In this document: positions 1 to 8,050 of the stretch, piece by piece
Layout of the letters: every line of letters starts with the position of its first letter
Numbering within the stretch: the first letter of the stretch is position 1
Source: Planctomycetota bacterium
GTDB lineage: Bacteria; Planctomycetota; Planctomycetia; Pirellulales; Pirellulaceae
Assembly: GCA_026692885.1 (NCBI GenBank)
Contig: JAPLNJ010001195.1
Location: 1-48,021, forward strand
Direction: 5' to 3'
Length of the DNA: 48,021 nucleotides
The notes under the pieces: model-generated
What the model was told of the DNA's origin: nothing
Seen by the model: the letters and a program-made list of their open reading frames with translations, nothing else
Database searches by the model: none
Translations under genes and position numbers: made by a program

Positions 1-2455
1 CGTTGATGTGCGATTTTTGTGTAACTTCGCAGGGACGCGAGGTGTACCAGGACCGCATGTCCGCGGTACTCAGAATCGGCCGTTCGGTGTGGAACACGGG
101 CGCCAACTGCAGCGTGTTCTCGAAGCGGATCGCTTCCCAGATGTGCTGCACGACGCGATTCATGTTCAACGTCAGGAGGATCCGCCGGCGCAGGTCGTCG
201 GCGGCGACTGAGGCCGGCCGGATCCGGATGCGATCCGATCGCAGGACCTGCTCGACCAGTCGCACGACCTGGGCGAGCAGCGTCACTTTCGCCCCCTTCC
301 ACGTCGGCTGCATCTGGTCATAGACGTCGCGGGCCATCTTGAACACAAGCGTTTGCAGCCGGTGTCGGCGGCCCAGTTCCTGCAAGTCGATGGTGGACAG
401 TCGCGTCACGTCCGGCTTGCCCTCCAGGATGGCCGCCAGTTCCGCGTGGGTCGGCGTGTCGGAGGCGTTCAACTCCAGCACGGGAACCCGTTCGAGATCG
501 AGCGTCAATTCCGGCTGGAACACGTGTTCAACACGCAGCACGTTCGGCCAGGAGATTCCAAAGCGAATTTCCCGTTGCCGCATTGGTTCGACCAGCGTCC
601 GCGGCTTGGGCGTCGGCGGCGGCTTGTCGCCGCCTTCTTCGTGCGGCAAGAACGTGAATGGCACGCCAAAGATGTTCACGTACTCCGGCTCGAACAGACC
701 CGTTTTGGGATTTACGTCGTAGGATGTCCGCCGCAGCCCGCGCCCCACCACCTGCTCGCACAGCAACTGGCTTGTGAACGCCCGCAGACCCATGATGTGC
801 GTGACCGTCTTCGCATCCCAGCCCTCCGAGAGCATCCCCACGGAGATCACGTTCTGGATCTGCTCGCCGGGCCGGCCGGACTGGCCCACGGTGTCGACCA
901 TGCGGCGCAATAACTCGGCCTGCTCCTGCTTGGTCAGTTGCTTGACCGGGCCATCTTCATCGTCTTCGTCATCGACCGCGAGAGCGACCGCTTGATCCCG
1001 GCCCTCGGCCTGGTCCAGCACTTTCGAGTCAATGTGCAGCGTTCGCTCCGGTCGGCACAATTCCTCGATATGAATTTTCTCGTGGTCCAGCGCGTACTTG
1101 ATCCGCGCCGCCGTCTCCGTGCGGTTGGCAACCGTGATCATCACCGGCGGCACCGGATGCCCGGCATTCTTCCAGTCGCGGGCCGTGTCCAGCCAGTCGG
1201 TGCCCAGCAGGTCGTAGGCCATCGTCACGATGTCCGGCAGCGGTTCATGCGGCTGCGACTTGCGATTCACGTCGTCGGTCACGTCCGGGTCGCGGTACAG
1301 GTGGTAGAAGCGGCTCTTGAACTCCGAGGTCAACCGCCCGTTGTCGCGAATCACCACGCGCGGTGTCTTGACCAGTCCCGACTCGATCGCATCGTTCAAT
1401 CCGAAATCGCTCACGATCCAGCCGAACAGGGCTTCTTCGTCGCTCTTCTTGCCCGACGGAACATAAGGCGTGGCGGAGAAGTCGAAACACTGCAGGATGC
1501 CGCGCGCGCCGTGAATCCGGTCCAGGCCGCCGACCCACTTGGTGGCTTCCTCGAGATCGGCCTTGGCCAGTCCGCGGACCTTCGACTCGGCGGGCACGCG
1601 CCAGGCATGGTGCGCTTCGTCGTTCACCACGACCAGTTGGCGGGCCGAGGCCATCTCGCCCAGCACCTCGCGGACGTAGGCTTCGTCGCTCTTCGGCCCG
1701 CGTTTGTCGACGCTCCGCCGCTTGGCGACCTGCTCCTCGGTGTCCCATTCCAGCTTGTGCCAGTTGTGAATCAGCACCCGCCCTTGCCGCAGTTTGTGAT
1801 ACAGCCCGACGGGCACAATCTGGAACTCGTCGTAGTAATTGCCGGGCGAATCGGGAATCAGCACCTGCAGGCGATTGCGGACCGTCAGGCCCGGCGCGAT
1901 CACCAGCACGTGTTTGCTGAAGCGGTCGTCGTTGCCATAGGTGACCTTGTTCAACACTTCCCAGGCGATCAGCATCGTCATGACGATAGTCTTGCCCGTG
2001 CCGGTGGCCATCTTGGCGCACCAGCGGGCAAACGCACCGCCGTCGCCGGGAATAACGATCCCTTGCCGTGTGGCGGGTGGCGCTTCGGTGAGCCAAATCA
2101 GCGTCTCGATGGCTTCCAGTTGGCAGAAGAAGAACCGCCGGGCCTCGCGCTGGTTCAAATCGTACCAATGCTCCAGCAGCCGGCGCGTGATCCCCGTGAC
2201 GCCCGGCCAGTGCGCCTCGCGCCACGCCTGGACCAGCGGCCGGAGTTGGTTCACCAGCGGCAGTTCGATGAACTGGCCGGGATCGTCGAAGCCTTGGGCA
2301 TCGGGCGACGCAACCACATAGCCGGCGGGCCGCCGGCCCTCCAGTTGCGTAAAGATGCGGTATTTCCGCTCGTAACTCCAATACTTGTTCGGCTCGGCAA
2401 AGGGCGCATTGAGAATCAGGTCCCCCGCGCCCAGATGGTATTTGCGTTGTGGCAT
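1..2455 (-). CDS. res: Type III restriction enzyme, Res subunit (DEAH helicase), partial at left edge
   Basis: This encodes the ATP-dependent helicase/translocase and endonuclease subunit that partners Mod in type III restriction. The frame is open from the ATG at 2455 to the left edge, giving 818 residues with no stop, so the C-terminus is cut off. Visible motifs are Walker A ATGTGKT (about residues 150-156), a DEAH box inside VVVNDEAHHAW (about 279-282) and helicase motif VI QVVGRGLRR near 720-780 nt. The PD-(D/E)XK nuclease domain of type III Res proteins is C-terminal, so it would lie beyond the window. The start is supported by GGAG about 11 nt upstream. The stop of the PIN-like gene (TGA at 2462-2460) lies 4 nt before it, so the two are co-transcribed and probably coupled. 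A long frame on the opposite strand is a GC shadow. The family assignment is secure; catalytic competence cannot be judged. Confidence 0.93.
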   Translation of the reverse strand, partial: MPQRKYHLGAGDLILNAPFAEPNKYWSYERKYRIFTQLEGRRPAGYVVASPDAQGFDDPGQFIELPLVNQLRPLVQAWREAHWPGVTGITRRLLEHWYDLNQREARRFFFCQLEAIETLIWLTEAPPATRQGIVIPGDGGAFARWCAKMATGTGKTIVMTMLIAWEVLNKVTYGNDDRFSKHVLVIAPGLTVRNRLQVLIPDSPGNYYDEFQIVPVGLYHKLRQGRVLIHNWHKLEWDTEEQVAKRRSVDKRGPKSDEAYVREVLGEMASARQLVVVNDEAHHAWRVPAESKVRGLAKADLEEATKWVGGLDRIHGARGILQCFDFSATPYVPSGKKSDEEALFGWIVSDFGLNDAIESGLVKTPRVVIRDNGRLTSEFKSRFYHLYRDPDVTDDVNRKSQPHEPLPDIVTMAYDLLGTDWLDTARDWKNAGHPVPPVMITVANRTETAARIKYALDHEKIHIEELCRPERTLHIDSKVLDQAEGRDQAVALAVDDEDDEDGPVKQLTKQEQAELLRRMVDTVGQSGRPGEQIQNVISVGMLSEGWDAKTVTHIMGLRAFTSQLLCEQVVGRGLRRTSYDVNPKTGLFEPEYVNIFGVPFTFLPHEEGGDKPPPTPKPRTLVEPMRQREIRFGISWPNVLRVEHVFQPELTLDLERVPVLELNASDTPTHAELAAILEGKPDVTRLSTIDLQELGRRHRLQTLVFKMARDVYDQMQPTWKGAKVTLLAQVVRLVEQVLRSDRIRIRPASVAADDLRRRILLTLNMNRVVQHIWEAIRFENTLQLAPVFHTERPILSTADMRSWYTSRPCEVTQKSHIN

Positions 2456-2459
2456 GGCC

Positions 2460-3002
2460 TCATTCTCCAAGTCGCGAATGTGCTTCGCGACCGTCCAGAA
2501 TCTCAGCGCCGGCGGACGAATGCTTCTTTGCGGCCTTCCGCAGGCGATCGCGTCGGTGCCCGAGCTTTCGTTCGCGGTCTGGACCCTCGACAATGTGGAG
2601 CATGTCGTTTGTGACCAGGATTCGTCCCCTGGTGAAAGCAACGGCCACAAAGAACCGGTCGACCTTTTCGCTCTGTTCGTGAATCACACGCTTAATTGCT
2701 TGCATCAACTCTCCCGTCGGCGACACGTTAACCTCCGTCTGGTTGTCCGGACTCATCCAGTACCGAAGCACCTCCAGTTCATTCCCCGTCTGAAAGCCCG
2801 ATTGGATCATCGGTACCACGATCCTTTGGTACTCACTCCTGATCTCGCCTCGCGCATCAATCGAAAGCTGAATCTTATCCAGGGCAAGCCGGCCAAGTAG
2901 TTCGCCAAGATGCCCATGTGGATTAAATTTCTGTTGCCGTCCGACGAAGTGCACGAAGATGCCGGAATCGATAATGACGGTGTCGGAGGTAAGACCATTC
3001 AT
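2460..3002 (-). CDS. PIN-like nuclease protein embedded in the R-M operon
   Basis: This is a 180-residue protein with a PIN-like layout. An N-terminal strand ends in Asp (VIIDSG, D12), acidic residues E53/E57 follow, and near the C-terminus come D115 (VDRFFVAVAF) and the typical ILVTND segment with D133. PIN domains are metal-dependent RNases or flap-type nucleases that use three or four such acids. The start is fixed by an ATGA overlap with the ATPase gene: ATG at 3002-3000 and the ATPase stop TGA at 3001-2999. This indicates translational coupling and a 1:1 partnership. The last 30 or so residues are basic and may bind nucleic acid. Position between an OLD-like ATPase and Res suggests an accessory effector of the restriction cassette. 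PIN assignment comes from motif reading only. Other toxin-like Rossmann nucleases are possible. Confidence 0.75.
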   Translation of the reverse strand: MNGLTSDTVIIDSGIFVHFVGRQQKFNPHGHLGELLGRLALDKIQLSIDARGEIRSEYQRIVVPMIQSGFQTGNELEVLRYWMSPDNQTEVNVSPTGELMQAIKRVIHEQSEKVDRFFVAVAFTRGRILVTNDMLHIVEGPDRERKLGHRRDRLRKAAKKHSSAGAEILDGREAHSRLGE

Positions 3003-4318
3003 TCGCGCTTCGCTCCGATCCTCATACTGTCGATCACATCGGCGCCGAAGAACTCCATCGGCAGGCCAGGTTCCAGCTTCCCGTCCTCGGAAACGCGCAA
3101 GTTCTTGACTCGTGGCGTTCCTTCTTCGTCCGTGTACAGATACGCGATCGACAAGTCTTCCGCGGTCAACTTCCCCTCGGAAATCAAAGCCCGCAGGCGG
3201 AGGATGATATTCGCGCTGTGTGTCTCGATGAGCGAATGGACGCCACGCTTCATCCACAATTCGGCAAGAAAGTCACCCATCTCCAACTGAGCCGTGGGGT
3301 GCAACTGTGCCTCGGGCTGTTCAACCATCACCAAGTGACCCCTCGGGGCAATTCCACCTTGAACGATGACAGGCAGGCATTGCCCGACACCGAAGCCAAA
3401 ATCCGACAAATGCGATTCCGCCTTCGTGCACCGGTTGACCGCTTTCGCGTTAGCGATGTACCCTCGCATTGTCGACTCGAACCGAATGTCCTCGACGTCG
3501 GCAATCCTGGCGAGATGGCGACGAACGAAGTCGGCACCGTCGCCGTTCTCAAGCAGAAGTCGCTGCAACTGCGGCATGGCGAACTGTCCCCTTTGCCCAA
3601 CGTCATCTTCCGGCGGAGTCGCTGTAACGATCACTCGCGTCGATTCCTCTCGCACGGCTTCCAAGTGGCGAATGGAGGACAATTCGTAGCGAATTGGGGT
3701 CAAGAAGCGATCGGCAAGGATCCGCGCGACGGTGTGATGCGGCTCTGTCGAACGAGCTGGGAATTGCAGCAACCTGACATCGGGGTTCCGAAGCCGACCG
3801 AAGTCCTCGTGAACCTTGGTATTTCCAAGCGTTACGACTACTTGATGAATTCCGTACTGCCCACGCGGACTGTAGCTGACTTGCCCCTTAAGTTCGACAT
3901 CGGCCGTTTGTTCCTGGATAGCGGCCTGGCCCGCGTGGGCGGGCACCGAAAATGTGAATTGCGATTCGTCCGTGTAAGGATCAATTCTCGGACGCACGTT
4001 CTTGGCGGCCTTCAACAGCAGTAGTTGACGCTCCTCCGGCAGATCTGATGTCGTGAAATGAAGCCTAAATCGCAGGCTAACGTCACCGCGGAGGGAATTG
4101 CGGAGCTCGGAGAATTCACCCAGTTTCACGCGCGGACCGTCTGACACGAGGAATTGCCGCTGAGTCACGTCCAGCGATTGCTGCAGCATCAGCAGGAATT
4201 TGACCAATGTCGATTTCCCCGCACTGTTTCGACCGATCAACACGGTGATGGGCCGAAAGCGAATCACCACGGGTTCAGAAAAAACGCGAAAATTGGCAAC
4301 TTCCAGACTAGTCAGCAT
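2999..4318 (-). CDS. OLD/DUF3696-like AAA (ABC-type) ATPase embedded in the R-M operon
   Basis: This 439-residue ATPase has an ABC/SMC-like fold signature. It begins with a conserved strand (LEVANFRVF). Walker A is GRNSAGKST (29-37), the signature-like segment is SDFGFGVGQ (305-313), Walker B is LVMVEQPEAQLHP with the catalytic Glu at 333, and the His switch is LIETHS (363-368). This arrangement is typical of AAA_15/AAA_21 and DUF3696 proteins, which in defence systems act as sensors or clamps for a partner nuclease. No C-terminal TOPRIM domain is visible, so it is not a full OLD nuclease; the partner is more likely the overlapping PIN-like gene. ATG at 4318 is preferred over the upstream 4390 because AGGAG lies 7 nt before it, 22 nt after the mod stop. 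A role in phage sensing is inference. Confidence 0.88.
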   Translation of the reverse strand: MLTSLEVANFRVFSEPVVIRFRPITVLIGRNSAGKSTLVKFLLMLQQSLDVTQRQFLVSDGPRVKLGEFSELRNSLRGDVSLRFRLHFTTSDLPEERQLLLLKAAKNVRPRIDPYTDESQFTFSVPAHAGQAAIQEQTADVELKGQVSYSPRGQYGIHQVVVTLGNTKVHEDFGRLRNPDVRLLQFPARSTEPHHTVARILADRFLTPIRYELSSIRHLEAVREESTRVIVTATPPEDDVGQRGQFAMPQLQRLLLENGDGADFVRRHLARIADVEDIRFESTMRGYIANAKAVNRCTKAESHLSDFGFGVGQCLPVIVQGGIAPRGHLVMVEQPEAQLHPTAQLEMGDFLAELWMKRGVHSLIETHSANIILRLRALISEGKLTAEDLSIAYLYTDEEGTPRVKNLRVSEDGKLEPGLPMEFFGADVIDSMRIGAKRE

Positions 4319-4340
4319 TTTGAATCTCCTGACGACGATG

Positions 4341-7007
4341 CTAATCGACGTGCAGTACCTTGAGGCTCTCAATCCCCCGATCGTCGACAATCTTTACGGC
4401 CACACGCCGAGACTGACTGAGCGTGAAGGGCAAGGAGACCGTTCCCCGATAGGCCTCGATCAGTTCCTCGTCAATCTCGGCGCGCAGTGTCTTGGCCAGA
4501 CGCGCCCAACCGTCCTTCGGCCCAGCCATAGGAAAAAAGACTTGGCGCGGGTACAGGCTGCGACCGTCGTAATCTGTGTCCAACATCCACACGGCAATCC
4601 GCCGCGTGTCGCCGGATTCGATCTTGCCGCTTACCGGATTGTAGTAGTCGAATCCGTTCACCTCGACCTCCCATTGGCCGGCGTCCTTCCCGCGGTGGAT
4701 CTTGCGTAGCGAAACATCCGGCTGGCCGATCAGCCAAAAGCTCTCATTGCTGGCCCGCTTCTTCTTCAAGTCGTCGGTCAACAGGTCGGTGTTCATCTGG
4801 ACGCGCAGGAACAGCATCCCGGTCTTTTCCTGAGTCAGTTCGTCGATGTCCTTGGCCGCTTCGGGATCGAAGTGGAAAGCGGCGAACAGCAAGATGTCGG
4901 GCCGCGGCGTCAGCGTGCGGGCCTCCTCCCACGCCAGTTCAACCTGTCGCTGCTCGAGCGGCGCGTGCTCCGGGCCGAATGACACGGCCACCGTCTTCGG
5001 CTTCTTGTCGTTCGTTTCGCCGATCGCGTTCAGGCAGCGCGTGGCCCCCAGCGGTTCCAGACGCGCGAACTCGATCTTCTGCCCGCCCTTGCCGCGTACG
5101 CCCGTCTTGGCCAGTTCGTCCCGCCATTCGGCTTGCCGAGCCGTCTCGCCGTAGCGCGACACGGACACGTCGGCCGTGAATTCCAGCGTCGGCTGTGGGC
5201 TGGGATCGGCCACGCCCGGTAACCGTGGCTGTTTCTGCAGCGAGACCGGCCGCGACTCGACGACGGTTTCGATCGGCCGCACGGTCACGGCCGGAACGGC
5301 TTCGACGGTGAACGGGCCGGAGACACGGGCTTTGCTGCGGTCGATTTCCGGCTGGTCGTACAGTGTCTCGCGTTCGGCGTACTTCATGATCGCCGCGTCG
5401 ATCTCCACACGCGTCAGGCCTTCGCGGATTTCCGGGTTGTTGGCAATCGACTTGAGCGTGACGTGCGGGACCGTCTTGTAGACAAACCCGCTGCCGACAC
5501 CTTCGTCGAGCCGAGCCAGCGTGAAGTAATCGAAGTCGGCCGTCATCAGCCGCTGCTTGGCCAGCGTGATCGCCACCCGTGACGTGTCGCACGTGATCCA
5601 CCGCCGGCCCCAGTGCTCGGCGACGTATGCTGTGGTGCCCGAACCGCACGTTGGATCGAACACCAGATCGCCAGGGTCGGTGGTCATGAGAAGGCAACGC
5701 CGGACAACGGTTGCACTTGTCTGCACGACGTAAACCTTCTCGCCAGCGCCTGCAACATCATCCCATAGATTCGTGACCTCATAGGCTGGGAAATCATCCA
5801 GGTAGCGAACGTATCGAAGTGTTCGTCCGGCTTTTTGAATTCGGTTGTTTGCAGCGAGCTTTCGAAGACCCTCGACTGTCGTTTTCCAACAAGCGTTGGT
5901 CCCGGGATGAAAAGTCTCGCCGTTGAATTCAAACGGGACGGTCGTGTTCTCGCGGAATGCGCCTGACGTCAAATTGTCAAGTTGATATGGCCTCCACCCC
6001 TTGGGGATGGCCCGCGGGTTCGCTCGCTCCTCCTGAGTCATCGGCCTGCGAGCTCTTCCGTCTGGCGACTCAAGTTGGTCGTAACGTGCGCCCGTTGAGT
6101 CTCCGACGCCAACGAGTTTCTCACGGAAGAGCGACCGATACTTGACCATTCGCGAATTCTTTGCGTATAGGAGCAGGTAATCAGCCACAGACTTCAGCCC
6201 ACCCGTGCCCAGGCCACCGGTTTTCTGAACGAAAATCTGGCCAAGGAAATTCTTCGCCCCAAATACGTCGTCCAAAGTTTCCCTGACGTGATGCACGTTC
6301 TCATCCGAGATTTGAACGAAGACAGAACCAGATTCGTGGAGGAGGTCGCGAGCAAGGAGTAGACGATCACGCAGATACGCCAAATACGAATGAATGCCAA
6401 GTTCCCAGGTGTCGCGGAACGCCTTCACCATTTCCGGTTCTTGCGTCAAATCCTCGTCCTTGCCGTCCTTGACATCGCGGTTACTCACAAACGGCTGGAA
6501 ATTCGACCCATACCGAATCCCGTACGGCGGGTCGATGTAGATCATCTGGACCTTGTCGGCCAGGCCTTCCTTTTCCAGTAACGAGTTCATCACGAGCAGG
6601 CTGTCGCCGGCGACCAGGCGGTTGGTCCAGCCGTGGCGGTGCTTGTAGAAATCCAGTGCGTCGCGGAGCGGCGGGTTCGCTTCGGGCGATTCGAACAGCG
6701 ACAACTGCCGTTTCGACGGCGGGGCGGAGCGTGTGCCGTTGGTGCGAACCGCGTTGATGATCGTCTTGGGATCGATCCGTTCGTGGACGTGCAGCGAGAC
6801 GACGGGCACCTCGAAGCTGGTCCGCTCGGCCTTGCCGGCCCAGACCAATTGCGGGTCCAGGTGCGGATCGTATTGATACGTCTTCTTCGGCACGGCCAGC
6901 GGATCGGTGGTCGCCGTGACCAACCCCACCGGCGGATTGTTCGTCCGCTGCTTGTCCGTATGGGCGTAGTTCGAGATGTCCCGTTTCTCCGCCTTCTTCT
7001 TCGCCAT
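4341..7007 (-). CDS. mod: Type III R-M methyltransferase, Mod subunit (N6-adenine, beta class)
   Basis: This is an S-adenosylmethionine-dependent adenine methyltransferase of 888 residues. It carries the catalytic DPPY motif (residues 159-162, in YIDPPYGIRYGSNF). About 290 residues later comes the SAM-binding motif DPTCGSGTT (451-459). That order, with the likely target-recognition region between the two motifs, is the beta class used by type III Mod proteins. The C-terminal 350 or so residues form an extra domain beyond the usual 600-700 residues; the extension is rich in charged segments and I could not assign it. The ATG at 7007 is chosen because the protein then begins MAKKKAEKRD and GGAGG lies about 13 nt upstream. 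An in-frame ATG at 7073 has no such support. It is the first gene of the mod-ATPase-PIN-res operon and presumably protects host DNA. Confidence 0.93.
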   Translation of the reverse strand: MAKKKAEKRDISNYAHTDKQRTNNPPVGLVTATTDPLAVPKKTYQYDPHLDPQLVWAGKAERTSFEVPVVSLHVHERIDPKTIINAVRTNGTRSAPPSKRQLSLFESPEANPPLRDALDFYKHRHGWTNRLVAGDSLLVMNSLLEKEGLADKVQMIYIDPPYGIRYGSNFQPFVSNRDVKDGKDEDLTQEPEMVKAFRDTWELGIHSYLAYLRDRLLLARDLLHESGSVFVQISDENVHHVRETLDDVFGAKNFLGQIFVQKTGGLGTGGLKSVADYLLLYAKNSRMVKYRSLFREKLVGVGDSTGARYDQLESPDGRARRPMTQEERANPRAIPKGWRPYQLDNLTSGAFRENTTVPFEFNGETFHPGTNACWKTTVEGLRKLAANNRIQKAGRTLRYVRYLDDFPAYEVTNLWDDVAGAGEKVYVVQTSATVVRRCLLMTTDPGDLVFDPTCGSGTTAYVAEHWGRRWITCDTSRVAITLAKQRLMTADFDYFTLARLDEGVGSGFVYKTVPHVTLKSIANNPEIREGLTRVEIDAAIMKYAERETLYDQPEIDRSKARVSGPFTVEAVPAVTVRPIETVVESRPVSLQKQPRLPGVADPSPQPTLEFTADVSVSRYGETARQAEWRDELAKTGVRGKGGQKIEFARLEPLGATRCLNAIGETNDKKPKTVAVSFGPEHAPLEQRQVELAWEEARTLTPRPDILLFAAFHFDPEAAKDIDELTQEKTGMLFLRVQMNTDLLTDDLKKKRASNESFWLIGQPDVSLRKIHRGKDAGQWEVEVNGFDYYNPVSGKIESGDTRRIAVWMLDTDYDGRSLYPRQVFFPMAGPKDGWARLAKTLRAEIDEELIEAYRGTVSLPFTLSQSRRVAVKIVDDRGIESLKVLHVD

Positions 7008-7043
7008 GATCGTCCCGTTTCCTCCGTCGTGTCGCCACGATGT

Positions 7044-7097
7044 GTAGGTCCGGCAAGCCGAGCCGGACCCCATTGCCGCTCGGCTCGCGGCACCTAC
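7044..7097. repeat. Imperfect palindrome in mod leader
   Basis: The arms are about 23 nt, beginning GTAGGT and ending ACCTAC around a short loop. Pairing is roughly three quarters of positions, centred on GAGCC/GGCTC. It lies in the untranslated leader of mod and could form an RNA hairpin there. It resembles the other interspersed palindromes in this window in design but not in sequence. Confidence 0.6.
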
Positions 7098-7226
7098 TTG
7101 GCTGCGGCTGTGCCGCGTTACGGAACCATGTTACCGACGGCGACTGCGGAATGACAGCGGGCGATTCTCCCGCCCCAGGGCCGTTCACGGCCACTGCTGT
7201 GAACATCTTCGGACGGGCCGGTATTA

Positions 7227-7310
7227 TACAAGCACGACGCGCCAGCAAGTGAGTCCTCCTCGGTCTGGCAAGCGGGAATCGGACTCACTCGCTGGCGCGT
7301 CGCGCTTGTA
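7227..7310. repeat. Long palindromic repeat (about 29-bp arms)
   Basis: The left arm (7227-7255) and right arm (7281-7310) share ACGCGCCAGC and AGTGAGTCC with their reverse complements, with one or two gaps, around a loop of about 25 nt. I associate the core GCGCCAGC..GTGAGTCC with dispersed repeats of planctomycete genomes, from memory rather than a search. No protein is encoded. Confidence 0.8.
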
Positions 7311-7470
7311 TTTCTGGCCGCTGGTTGGTTGCAAAGATGTTCACATCAGTGGCCGTTCACGGCCCTTCTCCGCCGCAGGCGGTCCTAGGCCCGGCGTTGA
7401 CGCCGGGTTGAGCCGTCGCCCAACCTCGTTTTTCGGTAGCCCCGTTTACGACGAACCAGGAGCAATTCCC

Positions 7471-7740
7471 ATGTCCAGCGAAGCCGCCACGGAACTACAG
7501 CACTTTCACGAGTTTCTCGGCCAACAACTGCAGGGCGAAAGCACGCCCGTGACGGTCGAGGAAAGCGTGCACGCCTTCCGCGCTTATCAGCGAGATCTGG
7601 AACGGTTCAAGCGGGACTGCGAACCTGCGCTCGTCGAAAGCGCCCTGGGACAGTCCCAGCCGCTGGACGCGGAAGAGATCATCGCTCGCGGGCGTCAACG
7701 CGCCGCCACCCAAGGGATCGACGTGAAATGCCCCGAGTAA
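7471..7740 (+). CDS. Antitoxin-like protein of a ParE/RelE-type locus (orphaned)
   Basis: This is an 89-residue acidic protein starting at an ATG with AGGAG 7-8 nt upstream. It is helical in character and ends in EEIIARGRQRAATQGI, a composition common in small type II antitoxins that wrap a RelE/ParE toxin. Its stop overlaps the ATG of a ParE-like reading frame at 7728, the normal antitoxin-toxin arrangement. Because that toxin is broken, this antitoxin appears to have no active cognate toxin here. No clear DNA-binding domain can be named. The role rests mainly on size, context and overlap. Confidence 0.65.
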   Translation: MSSEAATELQHFHEFLGQQLQGESTPVTVEESVHAFRAYQRDLERFKRDCEPALVESALGQSQPLDAEEIIARGRQRAATQGIDVKCPE

Positions 7741-7883
7741 TTCGCACTCCCTCTGCGGCGCGGGACCTCGACGAGATCTTCGACTACATCGCCATCCAGG
7801 GCGGGCGTCCCGCGACCGCCGAGTGTGACGTGAATCTAAGGGCTGCCCAAACGAGCGCAGAACTGTTTCGCGAGGCGCGGTAA
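7728..7883 (+). pseudogene. ParE/RelE-family toxin, truncated remnant
   Basis: The frame starts at the ATG at 7728, overlapping the antitoxin stop. It begins like a ParE toxin: MPRVIRTPSAARDLDEIFDY, then an IA-x-QGG segment. ParE/RelE toxins are normally about 95-105 residues. Here the resemblance stops after about 33 residues (near 7827), and an unrelated tail leads to TAA at 7881-7883, giving 51 residues. The beta-strand core and C-terminal catalytic or target-binding residues are missing, so it should be inactive. The break looks like a deletion or replacement rather than a point mutation. Confidence 0.7.
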
Positions 7884-7928
7884 CGGCGGAAATCCTCGAC
7901 GTCCGATGGTCTTTTTGCTCGACAGCAG

Positions 7929-7944
7929 ACATCAAAAATGATGT
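7929..7944. promoter_or_regulatory. Possible antitoxin operator (16-bp inverted repeat)
   Basis: ACATCA and TGATGT arms (6 bp each, perfect) flank AAAA, 10 nt before the start of the HigB-like remnant. HigA-type antitoxins repress their own operon by binding such palindromes. If the site works, the intact HigA-like protein at 8047 could still autoregulate. The assignment is by position and symmetry only. Confidence 0.35.
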
Positions 7945-7953
7945 TGTGATAAC

Positions 7954-8050
7954 ATGGACTTCACCGTAGAATTCTATGAGACGGAAGCGGGGGCGTGCCC
8001 CGTGCGGGAGGGAACGGATGCGTGACTGGCAGAAACGAGCGGAACGATGA
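7954..8050 (+). pseudogene. HigB/Gp49-like toxin, internally deleted remnant
   Basis: The ATG at 7954 opens a frame reading MDFTVEFYETEAGACPVRE, which matches the start of phage-derived Gp49/HigB-like toxins (usually about 105-120 residues). It hits TGA at 8023-8025 after 23 codons. In another frame a short piece ending DWQKRAER stops at TGA 8048-8050, overlapping the antitoxin ATG at 8047. That is where a full-length toxin would end. The simplest reading is an internal deletion of roughly 80 codons that joined the toxin's two ends out of frame. No active toxin can be made. Confidence 0.72.

Larger units (their letters stand above)
7008..7470. other. Divergent intergenic region with two palindromes
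   Basis: This 463-nt spacer separates mod (leftward) from the antitoxin gene (rightward) and must hold both promoters. It contains an imperfect palindrome at 7044-7097, only about 40 nt upstream of the mod start, and a long palindrome at 7227-7310. No coding sequence was recognised. No convincing -35/-10 pair could be fixed. Confidence 0.6.

Noticed and set aside
938..2614. A 558-codon open frame on the plus strand opposite res
   Set aside because: It lies entirely opposite a gene with clear helicase motifs. Its composition is Arg/Gln/His-rich, as expected from antisense reading of GC-rich coding DNA, and no domain is recognisable.
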